DNA of 64,000 bases from SKHV01 sp963678565 (GTDB lineage Bacteria; Bacteroidota; Bacteroidia; Bacteroidales; Prolixibacteraceae), in the NCBI GenBank assembly GCA_963678565.1, contig OY782875.1, positions 2,294,001 to 2,358,000 on the forward strand. The letters run 5' to 3'. Shown one piece after another: positions 35,457 through 44,657 of this stretch; position 1 is the first letter of the stretch, and each line of letters begins with the position of its first letter. A model generated the notes under the pieces. It saw only the letters and a list, made by a program, of their open reading frames with translations. It was not told the origin of the DNA and searched no databases. The translations under genes were made by a program, and so were the position numbers.

Positions 35457-36248
35457 TCATTTATCCGGTGTATATATAAACTTTAATCCATGATATAAGC
35501 TTTGAAAGGGAACGTGTCCTTCGTCTTCATAAATTTTCAACTCACATACAACATTCTCTTTGGATTTTATCTTTTGGCTAAAATCTGACAATTGTTTTCT
35601 ATTAATTCCATCCGGGTCTAGAAAATCGTTTAGTCCGTGTGTTAAAAATATTTTTGTCAGGTTATTATTTTTTGTTTTTAAAAAGTTAGCTGTTAAGTCG
35701 TCAAAATATTCTCCACAATCAAGAAATGCTCCGCTACATACAATATACGAATCAAAAGAATTAGTATTTGTCAAGAAATAATACAATGTGAAAATTGCGC
35801 TTAAAGATTGTCCACATAAAATTTTCTCATTAGTTGTCCGAAAAGATTTATTTATATAGGGAACCAACTCTCTGTCGATGAAATTTTTGAACTTTTCAGC
35901 ACCAGGTTCTGTGTCGAAAAAGCCAGTCTTTGTCGGCATCATATCTCTATTCCTATTTGTGTTTTCAATCATAACTACAATCATTTCTGGTATTAACTCA
36001 TCAATGTAAGCTAACCTATTGATTGTCCCAATGGTTTCAGAAAATAAGTCAATGTCGCCGTCAAGTCGATAAATGACAGGATAAGACTTTTTTGTCTCAT
36101 CATATCCTTTGGGTAGTTTAATTATGATTTTTCTATTCTCATTCAATTCTTTCGAGTTTATTGAATCAATAAAACCGAGCTTTATTTCCTGACTAAATAG
36201 AATTGTCGATGATAGGACTAATAAGGTTAAAAGAATTAATTTTTTCAT
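35457..36248 (-). CDS. Exported alpha/beta hydrolase, esterase family
   Basis: 263 residues with signal peptide (ILLTLLVLSSTILFSQ). GQSLSAIF supplies the catalytic Ser in a G-x-S-x-S elbow, and DEGHVPF the catalytic His. YPVIYRLDGD is the typical strand-loop of the esterase D/IroE-like group, which cleaves carboxylic esters, for instance of siderophores or feruloyl sugars. The substrate is unknown. It is the first cassette next to the candidate attI, where new cassettes enter in an integron. Confidence 0.82.
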   Translation of the reverse strand: MKKLILLTLLVLSSTILFSQEIKLGFIDSINSKELNENRKIIIKLPKGYDETKKSYPVIYRLDGDIDLFSETIGTINRLAYIDELIPEMIVVMIENTNRNRDMMPTKTGFFDTEPGAEKFKNFIDRELVPYINKSFRTTNEKILCGQSLSAIFTLYYFLTNTNSFDSYIVCSGAFLDCGEYFDDLTANFLKTKNNNLTKIFLTHGLNDFLDPDGINRKQLSDFSQKIKSKENVVCELKIYEDEGHVPFQSLYHGLKFIYTPDK

Positions 36249-36274
36249 TGTAATTTAAGCTATGTTGTTGGCTC

Positions 36275-36619
36275 TGTTAAAATTGCAGGTAACGTTTGTG
36301 TATGTGCAGTCGTTGAATAATACATCCGTTATATCGTTTGTTGGTGAGTGAATAATATAGGTATAATTAGTATGTATTGTGCAGGTGACTGCATTTGGTG
36401 CTATATATTATATTTTTCAATTTTATACTTCAAGGGTATTCAAGTTTTCTTTATTTAATACTGAGTGGGACGAGCAAGCTTCGCCTCGTCAGTTACATGT
36501 GTGTACTGCGTTTGGTTGTGGTTTGCCTAGCATTCGTTCCCAAAGTGTTGCCGCACAATATAATTGCGCAGTAATTTACACGCTTCATCTTTTCCCTTAT
36601 TTTTAGAATATCCCTTTTG
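36275..36619 (-). other. Candidate attI region between recombinase and first cassette
   Basis: The first cassette starts on the minus strand with CACAAAC|GTTACCTGC (AAC at 36291-36293). There is a core site here but no attC partner arm, as expected for attI. The 326 bases to the recombinase stop hold no gene. I see a hairpin GACGAGC/GCCTCGTC (about 36470-36490), a TGCAGTC/GACTGCA inverted pair (36305-36311 and 36387-36393) and AT-rich spacers that may hold a promoter for the array. Confidence 0.6.
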
Positions 36620-37726
36620 TTACGATTCATTAAATAAATCGTCGGCAGGGTTTTTAATTAGTCGTAATTCCTGATTCGACACATGAGTATATATTTCTGT
36701 CGTTTTTATACTTTCATGTCCTAAGATATCCTGAATTAAACGAATATTCGTACCCTGTTCCATTAAATGTGTTGCAAATGAATGTCGCAACATGTGCAGA
36801 TATACTCTGCGTTTGATTCCTGCTCTTGCAACTGCCTGCTTTAGTGTTTGTTGTAAGCTGGATGCTGAGTATTGTCCGTGATCTATCCCCTCAAATAGAT
36901 ACTTCTTTGGATGATACTCTTTAAAATATACTCTTAAAGTTTTTAGCATTGCTTCCGACAAAATACTGTAACGATCTTTCTTGCCCTTTGCCCCGGTTAT
37001 TTTTAACATCATTCTTTTTGAATTAATATCCTTCACCTGAAGGTTTAACAATTCGGAACGACGTAAACCAGCAGAATAAATCATTAGCAGCATTGCTTTC
37101 TGCTTTAAATTATTGGTGCTGTTTATTATTTTCTTAACTTCTTCTTTGCTTAAAATCTCTGGGAGTTCGCGCGACTTTTTCGGACGTTCAATTTCAATTC
37201 TTGTTTTTGGACGCTTTAAAACTTTTTCGTAATAAAACTTAATTGCATTAATGCGCTGATTTTGCTGCGAACCCGATATTTGTTCTTCTTTTATCAATTT
37301 CAATATATACTCGTTGATTTCTTTGTTCGAAATATCTTCGAGTTCTTGATTGTAAAAGTGATACTGAAATTCGTTGAAATAGTGCGAGTAGGTTTTTATG
37401 GTGGAGTTACTGTATCTTTTTATTTCTAAAAGTTCCATATATCCATCGGGTAGGGAAATGTCTTTTGTTCCATCCTTTGAATATTTTGCTTGTGCGGCGT
37501 TGTTTACAAATTCAACATAAACCTTGTCGTAATATCGATACAGAAAATCGTCATAATCAAACTCTTTTTCTGGAAAATAATAGCATTCGTGCGTATTGCT
37601 ATATTTTAAACTGTAATGCTTCCTTAAATCTTGTAAAAAAACAGGATCTAAATCAAATTTAAGATAGACGCAATTGGTACCTCTATATTGACGAACAGCC
37701 AGTTTTATATTTATGGTTTGGTTCAA
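36620..37726 (-). CDS. Tyrosine recombinase, candidate cassette integrase
   Basis: 368 residues, TTG start. About 90 N-terminal residues are of unknown kind. The SAM-like core-binding domain follows (about 95-172; YSNSTIKTYSHYFNEF, SQQNQRINAIKFYYEKVL), very like that of IntI. The catalytic domain has Arg222, a Lys near 248, His311-x-x-Arg314, His337 and Tyr346. The Arg222-His311 spacing of 89 residues is too short for the IntI-specific insertion (about 131 in IntI1), so it is XerC/D-like there. It lies at the edge of the array in the same orientation as the cassettes. No other recombinase is in the window. Confidence 0.9.
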   Translation of the reverse strand: MNQTINIKLAVRQYRGTNCVYLKFDLDPVFLQDLRKHYSLKYSNTHECYYFPEKEFDYDDFLYRYYDKVYVEFVNNAAQAKYSKDGTKDISLPDGYMELLEIKRYSNSTIKTYSHYFNEFQYHFYNQELEDISNKEINEYILKLIKEEQISGSQQNQRINAIKFYYEKVLKRPKTRIEIERPKKSRELPEILSKEEVKKIINSTNNLKQKAMLLMIYSAGLRRSELLNLQVKDINSKRMMLKITGAKGKKDRYSILSEAMLKTLRVYFKEYHPKKYLFEGIDHGQYSASSLQQTLKQAVARAGIKRRVYLHMLRHSFATHLMEQGTNIRLIQDILGHESIKTTEIYTHVSNQELRLIKNPADDLFNES

Positions 37727-37957
37727 GGAATTAATTTTATCACAATATATAAAAATATACTATGAAATTTTGTAAAAGTGTTGCATAATAGTACTTTATG
37801 GTAATTTATATCTTATATAAATTCAAAGAGAATACTCGTGTTTTTAGTAGGTCGCTAATTTCAAATGTGCCTCGGATGCATTTGTTCGCTGGACCATTAA
37901 AGTAAAGGCAAGTTTTTCAACCTGCCTTTACTTTTACCAATGCTTAAAACATAATTC
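37727..37957. promoter_or_regulatory. Recombinase upstream region
   Basis: 231 bases, very AT-rich near the TTG start of the recombinase (TTATATATTGTGATAAAA on the minus strand), likely holding its promoter. I do not find a clear LexA-type palindrome. The terminator of the GH27 gene lies at its right end. Confidence 0.35.
37899..37935. terminator. Terminator after alpha-galactosidase gene
   Basis: The stem AAAGTAAAGGCA / TGCCTTTACTTT with a loop of about a dozen bases is followed by T-rich DNA on both strands. It sits 23 bases after the GH27 stop. Confidence 0.7.
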
Positions 37958-39820
37958 CTACTTCCTTTTTGAAATACGGTATAATTTAGCTCCGTGTTCA
38001 CGCACATACGGTGCAAAATCAACATCTTTAAAAGTACCTAAATCTTTTTGTTCCCATAGATCCCTAACTTCCACATTTCCATCAAAGCCAAGTGCTTTTA
38101 AATCGATTGCAATTTTAGTGCTGTCGGTATTGGCTAGCTCATTGTCTTTATTTCGAAGAATACGTAAATCGTTGTTGTCAACAATAAATTCAACGGTCGA
38201 ACCACAAGCTTGTTTAATACCTTCTATGGCGATTCCTGCAAATGTTTTGAAGCGGATGGTGGTTTCAGGAATATCGAATGCTAATACCGATTGAGAATGA
38301 GTTGCAATTCCGTTGCTGAATATACGATCTTTTACCTGTAGGGCCCCGCCAGCAATGCTTTTATTAATGTTTATTGTTCCCCATCCGGTTGATGCTATCG
38401 TTGGTTCTAAATCGGTTAACAGGATCGAATCGCCATTGCTTAAATAAATAGTTGGTTCAATCCAATCGGCATGATCACACGAATTCCCGTCGCCATTATC
38501 TGTTACCACTAAGAAAAGTTTTTTGCTTCCTACCGGAATTTCGATATTGATATCGATTCCGTGATTGTCGGTTAAACGCGAAATCGTTCCGCTACGATAT
38601 AGTGCATTATTTGTTTTTACAAATCCATTTCCTTTGGTGTTGAATAGCGCAACAATTTTATCCCCTGTTTTTGGATCATCTGCTTTCCAAGCAATTTTAT
38701 CGTCGCTATTGAACCATTCTCCATTATTGATCGAATTGCGATGCACTTCTAATATTTCGGTGTTGGTGAGTAGTGAATTGGTAAACTTATCGTTGTCGGG
38801 CATATGTCCACCAAACATTAAAGGCGATTTAAACATGGTCCAAAGAGTCATCATGGTGAATTGCTCGTCGCGAGTGAAATTGGTATAACGATCTTCGCCA
38901 CGTTCACCTCTAATCGAAAGGTGTCCCATCGGAAGCATATCAGCATCGGGCCAAGCTCCGGGTGAAATATAAGGAGCCCAGTCGGCGCAAACTCCAAACT
39001 GATAATTCAATTGCGACCAGTTGTCCCAAAAGTCATCAACAGTTCTCCATAAGTTTGCATGATTTTTAGCGTGCTCATGTTGTTCTAAAGGTGTTGCACC
39101 TGGAGACATGCTTAAAACCATCGGGCGACCACAATTGTCGATCGCAATTCTTATCATTTCAATTTCTTTGTCGTGATATGGGCGCGAAAGATCATCGATT
39201 TTTACATAATCAACGCCCCATTCGGCATACAACTCAAATATTGAATTATAATATTCCTGTGCTCCCTCTTTTGAAGCATCGACGGTGTAATTGTCCTGCA
39301 GCCAAGTACATTCGTAAGCGGTAGAGTAAATTTTATCGGCAGTAATGCCCTTGGTGCCTTTAATTGGAAGTTTATTGTTAACTGCCACTTTGGGAACTCC
39401 GCGCATAATATGAATTCCGAACTTCAGGCCTAAGTTATGCACATAGTCTGATAACGGTTTAAAGCCTTTTCCATGCACCGACGAAGGGAATCTTTTTGGA
39501 GAAGGTAAATATCTTCCGTATTCATCAAGAATGAAAGTAGAATTATTAAAATGATTGTAATGTCCGGTAGTTTGATTGTCGACGTACCAACGGATATCGA
39601 CAACAATATATTCCCATCCAAATTCCAAAAGATTTTCGGCCATGTAGTCGGCATTCTCTTTTACCTCCGCTTCAACTACCGACGGACCAAAACAATCCCA
39701 ACTATTCCACCCCATTGGCGGAGTAAGTGCCCATTTCTGAAATGGTAACAAATTGTTATTCTGTGCCAATAAATTTAGCACTAAAAGGAGTGCTGAGATT
39801 AGTAAGGAAATCCTCTTCAT
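37958..39820 (-). CDS. GH27 alpha-galactosidase with NPCBM domain
   Basis: 620 residues. The signal peptide (about 1-20) is followed by the GH27 barrel opening PPMGWNSWDCFG. The nucleophile is Asp209 in DYVKIDD and the acid/base Asp262 in RTVDDFW. After a beta domain, residues about 460-560 (GWGTININKSIAGGALQV, GIATHSQSVLAFDI) form an NPCBM carbohydrate-binding domain. It should remove terminal alpha-galactose in the periplasm or outside. It is the first ordinary chromosomal gene after the recombinase, with its own terminator. Confidence 0.92.
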   Translation of the reverse strand: MKRISLLISALLLVLNLLAQNNNLLPFQKWALTPPMGWNSWDCFGPSVVEAEVKENADYMAENLLEFGWEYIVVDIRWYVDNQTTGHYNHFNNSTFILDEYGRYLPSPKRFPSSVHGKGFKPLSDYVHNLGLKFGIHIMRGVPKVAVNNKLPIKGTKGITADKIYSTAYECTWLQDNYTVDASKEGAQEYYNSIFELYAEWGVDYVKIDDLSRPYHDKEIEMIRIAIDNCGRPMVLSMSPGATPLEQHEHAKNHANLWRTVDDFWDNWSQLNYQFGVCADWAPYISPGAWPDADMLPMGHLSIRGERGEDRYTNFTRDEQFTMMTLWTMFKSPLMFGGHMPDNDKFTNSLLTNTEILEVHRNSINNGEWFNSDDKIAWKADDPKTGDKIVALFNTKGNGFVKTNNALYRSGTISRLTDNHGIDINIEIPVGSKKLFLVVTDNGDGNSCDHADWIEPTIYLSNGDSILLTDLEPTIASTGWGTININKSIAGGALQVKDRIFSNGIATHSQSVLAFDIPETTIRFKTFAGIAIEGIKQACGSTVEFIVDNNDLRILRNKDNELANTDSTKIAIDLKALGFDGNVEVRDLWEQKDLGTFKDVDFAPYVREHGAKLYRISKRK

Positions 39821-40138
39821 AAGGTTATGTATTTTCTCTTTTATTGCGTGATTGCAGTAGGTTGCAATATAGATAATTTATTTTTTAGTTCTTTTATGGT
39901 TAAGTGTCTTGCAATAAATGGAGGAGGATATAAAATTACGTTAGTTATTATTCTTTCAAAACATTAATTAAATTGATAATAAATTAGCAATAAGAGCTTT
40001 GTTTTTTATTGAATGAAATCCTTCGAGCCTAATAATTTTATAACTTAGGTTTCTGTATTCTGCTTTGGGTAAAAAGAGTTCGTAATGGCTTAAACATCAA
40101 GTCAACAAGAATACAAATCAACTAAATCAACCTATATC
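39821..40138. other. Divergent intergenic region
   Basis: 318 AT-rich bases between the GH27 and M23 genes, which point away from each other. It must hold both promoters. I do not see a repeat, RNA or operator that I can support. Confidence 0.4.
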
Positions 40139-41044
40139 ATGAGTAAGATTACTTTTCTTTTATGTTTGTTTTTTGGTGTCCTAAATAGCTATGGTCAGCA
40201 TATCGATGGTATAAAAAAGAATAATTCAAATGGACTAGAGAAAAAGATTGATCAAAAGATCAATAATTTGAAGTTGAATGCTGAACGAGGTATTAAAAAT
40301 CTAAAAGCTTACATTGCTAACGAAAAAGAATGGAATCAAATTATTCTTGGATATGAAGTGGAAACACCAATTTCGGAAGAAACTGAGAGGGTAGAGGAAG
40401 AGGAAATTGCAACACTAATATCGATACCAGGGTATGTTGATAATCAATCGAATTTGGAAGCAGATATCAAATTGATTTCAATTGAAGCTGAGCGAATTAT
40501 TGAGTTGATTGAGCAAGAAGAGGCCAATAAGACAGCAAAAAACCGGTTAAAAGAGGCAAAAGGAAAAGACGAATCTGTCAAAATATCATCCGGACAACAA
40601 GCTGCCAACACCACTAAAATAGAAAAAGAAAGTTTTCTTGAAGATCCTAAAATGTGGATACCTTCGATGGTGCCAATCGCCGATCAATATTATATATCTT
40701 CTAACTTTGGAAGACGATTTCATCCTCGTTTACTTCGATATAAATTTCATAATGGAATTGATTTGGCTGCGGTGAAAGATACACCTATTTATGCAACAGC
40801 AAACGGAACTGTTCTTAAATCGGGGAGTAATGGAAATTATGGAAATTACATATTAATTCAGCATAAAAATGGCTTCGAAACCGCCTATGCACATCTTAAT
40901 AAAATAAGCGTAAAAGAAGGAGCTACAATAAAACAAGGGGAACTTCTGGGAACAGTTGGCAGTACGGGAATGTCAACCGGGAATCACTTGCATTATGAGA
41001 TTATAAAAAATAAGAAACGGGTAAATCCAAAATTATATTTCTAG
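40139..41044 (+). CDS. M23-family peptidoglycan endopeptidase
   Basis: 301 residues with signal peptide (TFLLCLFFGVLNSYGQ). A long helical, charged region (about 25-165, probably coiled coil) leads to the M23 domain (about 190-301). Its zinc ligands are visible in FHNGIDLA (His, Asp) and HLHYE (His), with TAYAHL before. It cuts peptidoglycan cross-bridges outside the inner membrane. The intact zinc site suggests an active enzyme, not an EnvC-like activator. The histidine kinase gene starts 38 bases downstream. Confidence 0.9.
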   Translation: MSKITFLLCLFFGVLNSYGQHIDGIKKNNSNGLEKKIDQKINNLKLNAERGIKNLKAYIANEKEWNQIILGYEVETPISEETERVEEEEIATLISIPGYVDNQSNLEADIKLISIEAERIIELIEQEEANKTAKNRLKEAKGKDESVKISSGQQAANTTKIEKESFLEDPKMWIPSMVPIADQYYISSNFGRRFHPRLLRYKFHNGIDLAAVKDTPIYATANGTVLKSGSNGNYGNYILIQHKNGFETAYAHLNKISVKEGATIKQGELLGTVGSTGMSTGNHLHYEIIKNKKRVNPKLYF

Positions 41045-41082
41045 GGGAATAGAAATTCCGATGCTATAAATAAGGAGGTAAT

Positions 41083-42207
41083 ATGCAAGGGAATGATTAT
41101 TTATTGGAGGATACAGAACGATTCAAGCAATTGATTAAAAATTCATTTGACATGATTATTCTGTTGAATTCAGAAGGGGTTCAGTATTTTGTAAGCGAAT
41201 CGTGCGAAAAAATATTAGGCTATGAGCCGAATGAATTGATTGGCCTTCCAGTTATTGAAAAGATGTTGCATCCCGACGATCAAGCAGCAGCCAGAGACGG
41301 ATTGCTAGATATTATTCAGAACAATGCCAATGGTGGCATTGAATACCGTCATCGACATAAAAATGGTGGTTGGGTATATCTTGAAGCATTTGGAAATAAT
41401 CAGTTAGACAATCCTATTATTGAATCTATAATTTTGAATGTTCGCGATATTTCGGATCGAAAAAAGACAGAACAATTAATCAAAGAAAAAGAGGAACATC
41501 TAAAGAAAATAAATGCAACTAAAGATCGTTTGTTTTCAATTATTGGGCACGATTTGAGAAACCCTTTCAACAGTATCGTTGGTTTTAGCGATTTAATTGT
41601 TGAGCAGGTTGAAAACTATCAGTATGAAGACATTGATCAGTATGCAAAAATAATTCAAGATTCAGCACAACGATCGATGTGTTTATTAACTAATTTATTG
41701 GATTGGTCGCGCGCACAAATAGGAAGTATCGAATTTGCTCCCAAAGCAATAAAAGTTGAGCCTTTATTGAACGATGCGGTTAGTTTGGTTATTGATTCGG
41801 CCAATTCCAAATTTGTTTCAATTAGAAAAGAACTCCCCAATAATTTAGAGGTTTTTGCCGACCAACAAATGCTGAGCATCATCTTTCGAAATTTAATTTC
41901 TAATGCTATAAAATTTTCAAATTGCAATGGAGAAGTAGTTATTCGAGTATTAGAAAAAGCCGATGATTTTGAATTTTCAATTTCCGACAATGGCATTGGA
42001 ATTAAACCTGAAGATCTGGATAAGCTATTCCGAATTGAATGTGTTCATACCACCAATGGTACCAACAACGAACGTGGCACCGGTTTGGGTTTATTGCTTT
42101 GTGAAGAATTTGTTCATCAACACAATGGCAAAATTTGGGTGGAATCGCATGAAGGACAAGGGGCAACTTTTTATTTTACAATTAAAAAAGCTGGGTATTA
42201 CAACTAG
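41083..42207 (+). CDS. PAS-domain sensor histidine kinase
   Basis: 374 residues, start preceded by AAGGAGGT. A PAS domain (about 10-125; SFDMIILLNSEGVQYFVSES) is followed by a coiled linker. The H-box is IIGHDLRNPFNSIVGF, and the ATPase has the N box LISNAIKFSN, G1 SDNGIGI and G2 GTGLGLLLC. No membrane segment, so a soluble kinase. No response regulator is adjacent, so its partner is elsewhere. Confidence 0.93.
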   Translation: MQGNDYLLEDTERFKQLIKNSFDMIILLNSEGVQYFVSESCEKILGYEPNELIGLPVIEKMLHPDDQAAARDGLLDIIQNNANGGIEYRHRHKNGGWVYLEAFGNNQLDNPIIESIILNVRDISDRKKTEQLIKEKEEHLKKINATKDRLFSIIGHDLRNPFNSIVGFSDLIVEQVENYQYEDIDQYAKIIQDSAQRSMCLLTNLLDWSRAQIGSIEFAPKAIKVEPLLNDAVSLVIDSANSKFVSIRKELPNNLEVFADQQMLSIIFRNLISNAIKFSNCNGEVVIRVLEKADDFEFSISDNGIGIKPEDLDKLFRIECVHTTNGTNNERGTGLGLLLCEEFVHQHNGKIWVESHEGQGATFYFTIKKAGYYN

Positions 42208-42346
42208 AAACAGTTGTTTTTTATAAAGCATTTCGTATTGCTCAATCTGGAAGAATAAAACTGCAAGGCACCCTTAAACATTTACCGTCTCGTTCTGTTG
42301 TTGCATTACTATTAATTACTATATTTTATCGATTAAAAAAAATCTT

Positions 42347-42967
42347 ATGAAAGAAATGTGGGATAGCCGGTTTGCCGGCGAAGCATATGTTTATGGCACC
42401 GCTCCAAATGCTTTTTTAAAGCAGTCGTTAGCGAAATATAAAGTTGAAGGCGATATTCTGTTTCCCGCAGAAGGAGAAGGACGAAATGCAGTTTATGCCG
42501 CCAAGCAAGGATTAAAAGTTAGCGCATTTGATATTAGCACCGAAGGTCAACGAAAAGCCTTATTACTAGCCAATGACGAAAAGGTAAGTATTCATTACGA
42601 GGTGGGGAATTTCTATGATTTAGAGTTAATAAACCGGAAATACAATGCTGCCGCTTTAATATTTGCTCATTTCCCGCCACCAGTTCTATCTGCTTATCAC
42701 CAAAAAATAGGTGAACTCCTTCAACCCGGTGGAATCATTATTTTAGAAGGATTTAGTAAAAACAATTTGCCCTTAAAACAAAAAAATCCAAAAATAGGAG
42801 GCCCCAATAATATAGATATGCTTTTTACCAAAGAGCAAATTGCTAGACATTTTTCTGATTTTGAAACGCTTCAATTGGAAGAATCAAAAGTAGAACTAAA
42901 TGAAGGCGATTTTCATCAAGGCGAAGGGATGGTTGTTCGTTTTGTAGGACGCAAGAAAAAAGATTAG
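42347..42967 (+). CDS. Class I SAM-dependent methyltransferase
   Basis: 206 residues. The SAM-binding motif I is ILFPAEGEGRNAVYAA (an E-G-E-G-R variant of GxGxG) and the acidic end of strand 2 is VSAFDIS. This type is close to TehB/thiopurine-like small-molecule methyltransferases. No membrane segment. It stands alone, 139 bases after the kinase gene. The substrate is unknown. Confidence 0.85.
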   Translation: MKEMWDSRFAGEAYVYGTAPNAFLKQSLAKYKVEGDILFPAEGEGRNAVYAAKQGLKVSAFDISTEGQRKALLLANDEKVSIHYEVGNFYDLELINRKYNAAALIFAHFPPPVLSAYHQKIGELLQPGGIIILEGFSKNNLPLKQKNPKIGGPNNIDMLFTKEQIARHFSDFETLQLEESKVELNEGDFHQGEGMVVRFVGRKKKD

Positions 42968-43142
42968 CAGAGTTGTATTCTACATTTGAAATTGTGAATT
43001 ATTGTCTTCTTATTAACAAACTTCATAATCTGAAGTCTTTATTGCCTGATCGATTTTCATTGGTTTCCTTATGCAGCCAAATAAATAAAGACCGAAATTA
43101 TTCATGATCTATTTACCTAGGTATATATTCATTGATTGTCCT

Positions 43143-44654
43143 TTATTTGAAGGATTCGACATGGCTGTCGAGAAATTCTGTATGTTTTGAAAGCCAAGTT
43201 TCTATGTATTCTAGTTCATGCTGCAGATTTGAACTTTGTTCAGGCCAAAGTGCATCATTTCTTTCATGAGCACCTGAGTTAATCAATTCATCTGTATAAT
43301 ATTGAAAAATATCCATTATGGCATCGTTGGTTAAAATCGTTTCTCTTAAATCAAAATAGCGATCATGTAAACGTTGTTTAAAGTCAGAGGGGTTTAATTT
43401 AATTAATCGCTCAAATATTATGAAATGAACTTCCTTGTCGTATTTGATTTTTTCTCCTTTGTAGTTTCGTCCCCAAGTTGCATCCATATCCCAGGGAATT
43501 AAGCAAAAAGGACTGTTTATTGATTTCTTTGCCAACATATAATTTTTACCAACATTGTCGGTTCCGTAAATTAGGTTAATTAGAATATAATAATCAATAA
43601 CATTGTCTAAATTTAAAACTTCATTTATTTGATTGCTAAATTGTTGATCACTACTATTTGCCATGAAATCAACAAAATTATACAAAGGTTTCCAGATTAA
43701 TTGATGCTTATTGTTTGGGTACTTTTGCTCCCAGCTTTGCCACTTATTTTGATAATCGACTGTTGTATCTTTTACTTCAATTAATTGATTCGTTGTTGTC
43801 CAACCTTCTGATTTGTATAAGAACCCCTGAAGGCTATCCTGCTTAGAAGTTAAACCTAACTTTTCTCCTTCGATACGCTCAGTTAAACAATATAGACCTT
43901 GATATTTTTGATTTAAAAATAACTCTACATATTCACCTTTAATGTCGGAGTAACACACCGTGTTGTTATGCTCTTTTGCACTGCGTCTAATTCTATTCCA
44001 AATGTCAAATGCCACTCTGTTTCTTACTCGAGAGCGATCGCTATATAAAGCATCTAGTATCCAATCATCGTTAGGTGACATTTCAAAAAAATTAAATGTT
44101 CTACTTTCTCGTTGTTCATAATTGTTCCAAAACTCAATGCCAAACGATTTTTTAGGCCTGCGATTAGCTGTTCCTCCTCTGGTTTCGATACCGCAACAGT
44201 TTATGAAATGGCTCGTATTTGAAGAATCCAGTGCAAACAATGAAGAGCCCTTTGGTTCATCAAGTATTTTCTTGTAATTATAAGAGAGCTTAACAACTGG
44301 CAGTGTGGTGAAGAAAAGCTTGTAAGTATTAGTTTTCCCCGAAGGATCGATTATTTCAATTATGCTTTCAGAGCTTTTATTTATAATTCCAAAATCACAA
44401 CTGTCAGAATTTGAAATATATTCACCATTTATAAAAACAGAACTTCTTTGATCGTAGTTAACCATTGCTTTATATGCACCAAAGGCATCAACCTTACATA
44501 GCATAAATGATTGCTCTGAATCATAAGCAATCGGTTTTCCATTTAAACTAAGTAGTGATGTATAATTTTCAGGCGCAGGAGCATACTCCATTTCATCATA
44601 GCAAGATGTGAAACAAGTTAATAAAAACACAGAAATTATAATTCGTTGCATCAT
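43143..44654 (-). CDS. CotH-family protein, lipoprotein
   Basis: 503 residues. The N-terminus ISVFLLTCFTSC is a lipoprotein signal. The body has CotH marks: IETRGGTANRRPKKSFGIEF, SPNDDWILDALYSDRSRVRN and PWDMDATWGRN, which correspond to the kinase-like core with its metal-binding Asp. CotH phosphorylates spore coat proteins in Bacillus; roles in Bacteroidota are not known. It follows the DUF2490 gene by three bases, so they form an operon. Confidence 0.88.
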   Translation of the reverse strand: MMQRIIISVFLLTCFTSCYDEMEYAPAPENYTSLLSLNGKPIAYDSEQSFMLCKVDAFGAYKAMVNYDQRSSVFINGEYISNSDSCDFGIINKSSESIIEIIDPSGKTNTYKLFFTTLPVVKLSYNYKKILDEPKGSSLFALDSSNTSHFINCCGIETRGGTANRRPKKSFGIEFWNNYEQRESRTFNFFEMSPNDDWILDALYSDRSRVRNRVAFDIWNRIRRSAKEHNNTVCYSDIKGEYVELFLNQKYQGLYCLTERIEGEKLGLTSKQDSLQGFLYKSEGWTTTNQLIEVKDTTVDYQNKWQSWEQKYPNNKHQLIWKPLYNFVDFMANSSDQQFSNQINEVLNLDNVIDYYILINLIYGTDNVGKNYMLAKKSINSPFCLIPWDMDATWGRNYKGEKIKYDKEVHFIIFERLIKLNPSDFKQRLHDRYFDLRETILTNDAIMDIFQYYTDELINSGAHERNDALWPEQSSNLQHELEYIETWLSKHTEFLDSHVESFK

Positions 44655-44657
44655 CTA

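Larger units (their letters stand above)
1..36293 (-). mobile_element. Integron-like gene-cassette array
   Basis: A run of 31 cassettes is separated by attC-like repeats at an average spacing of about 1.2 kb. Every body begins GTT plus about four to eight bases and ends with the reverse complement of those bases plus AAC (for example GTTGGGTGTA and TACACCCAAC; GTTACCTGC and GCAGGTAAC), which is the core/inverse-core rule of integron cassettes. Genes are on the minus strand with the repeat just after the stop. The cassette unit is body plus the repeat on its left: the seven gene-less cassettes all share the left repeat type while their right repeats differ. A tyrosine recombinase lies at the right end. 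The array continues past the left edge of the window. Confidence 0.9.

Noticed and set aside
1..36293. CRISPR array
   Set aside because: The repeats are about 124 bp, imperfect and of several types, and the intervals are 0.3 to 2.5 kb and hold genes. No cas gene is present.
36379..36606. Plus-strand open frame of 75 codons in the candidate attI region
   Set aside because: No family resemblance, no support from composition, opposite to all neighbours; probably chance.
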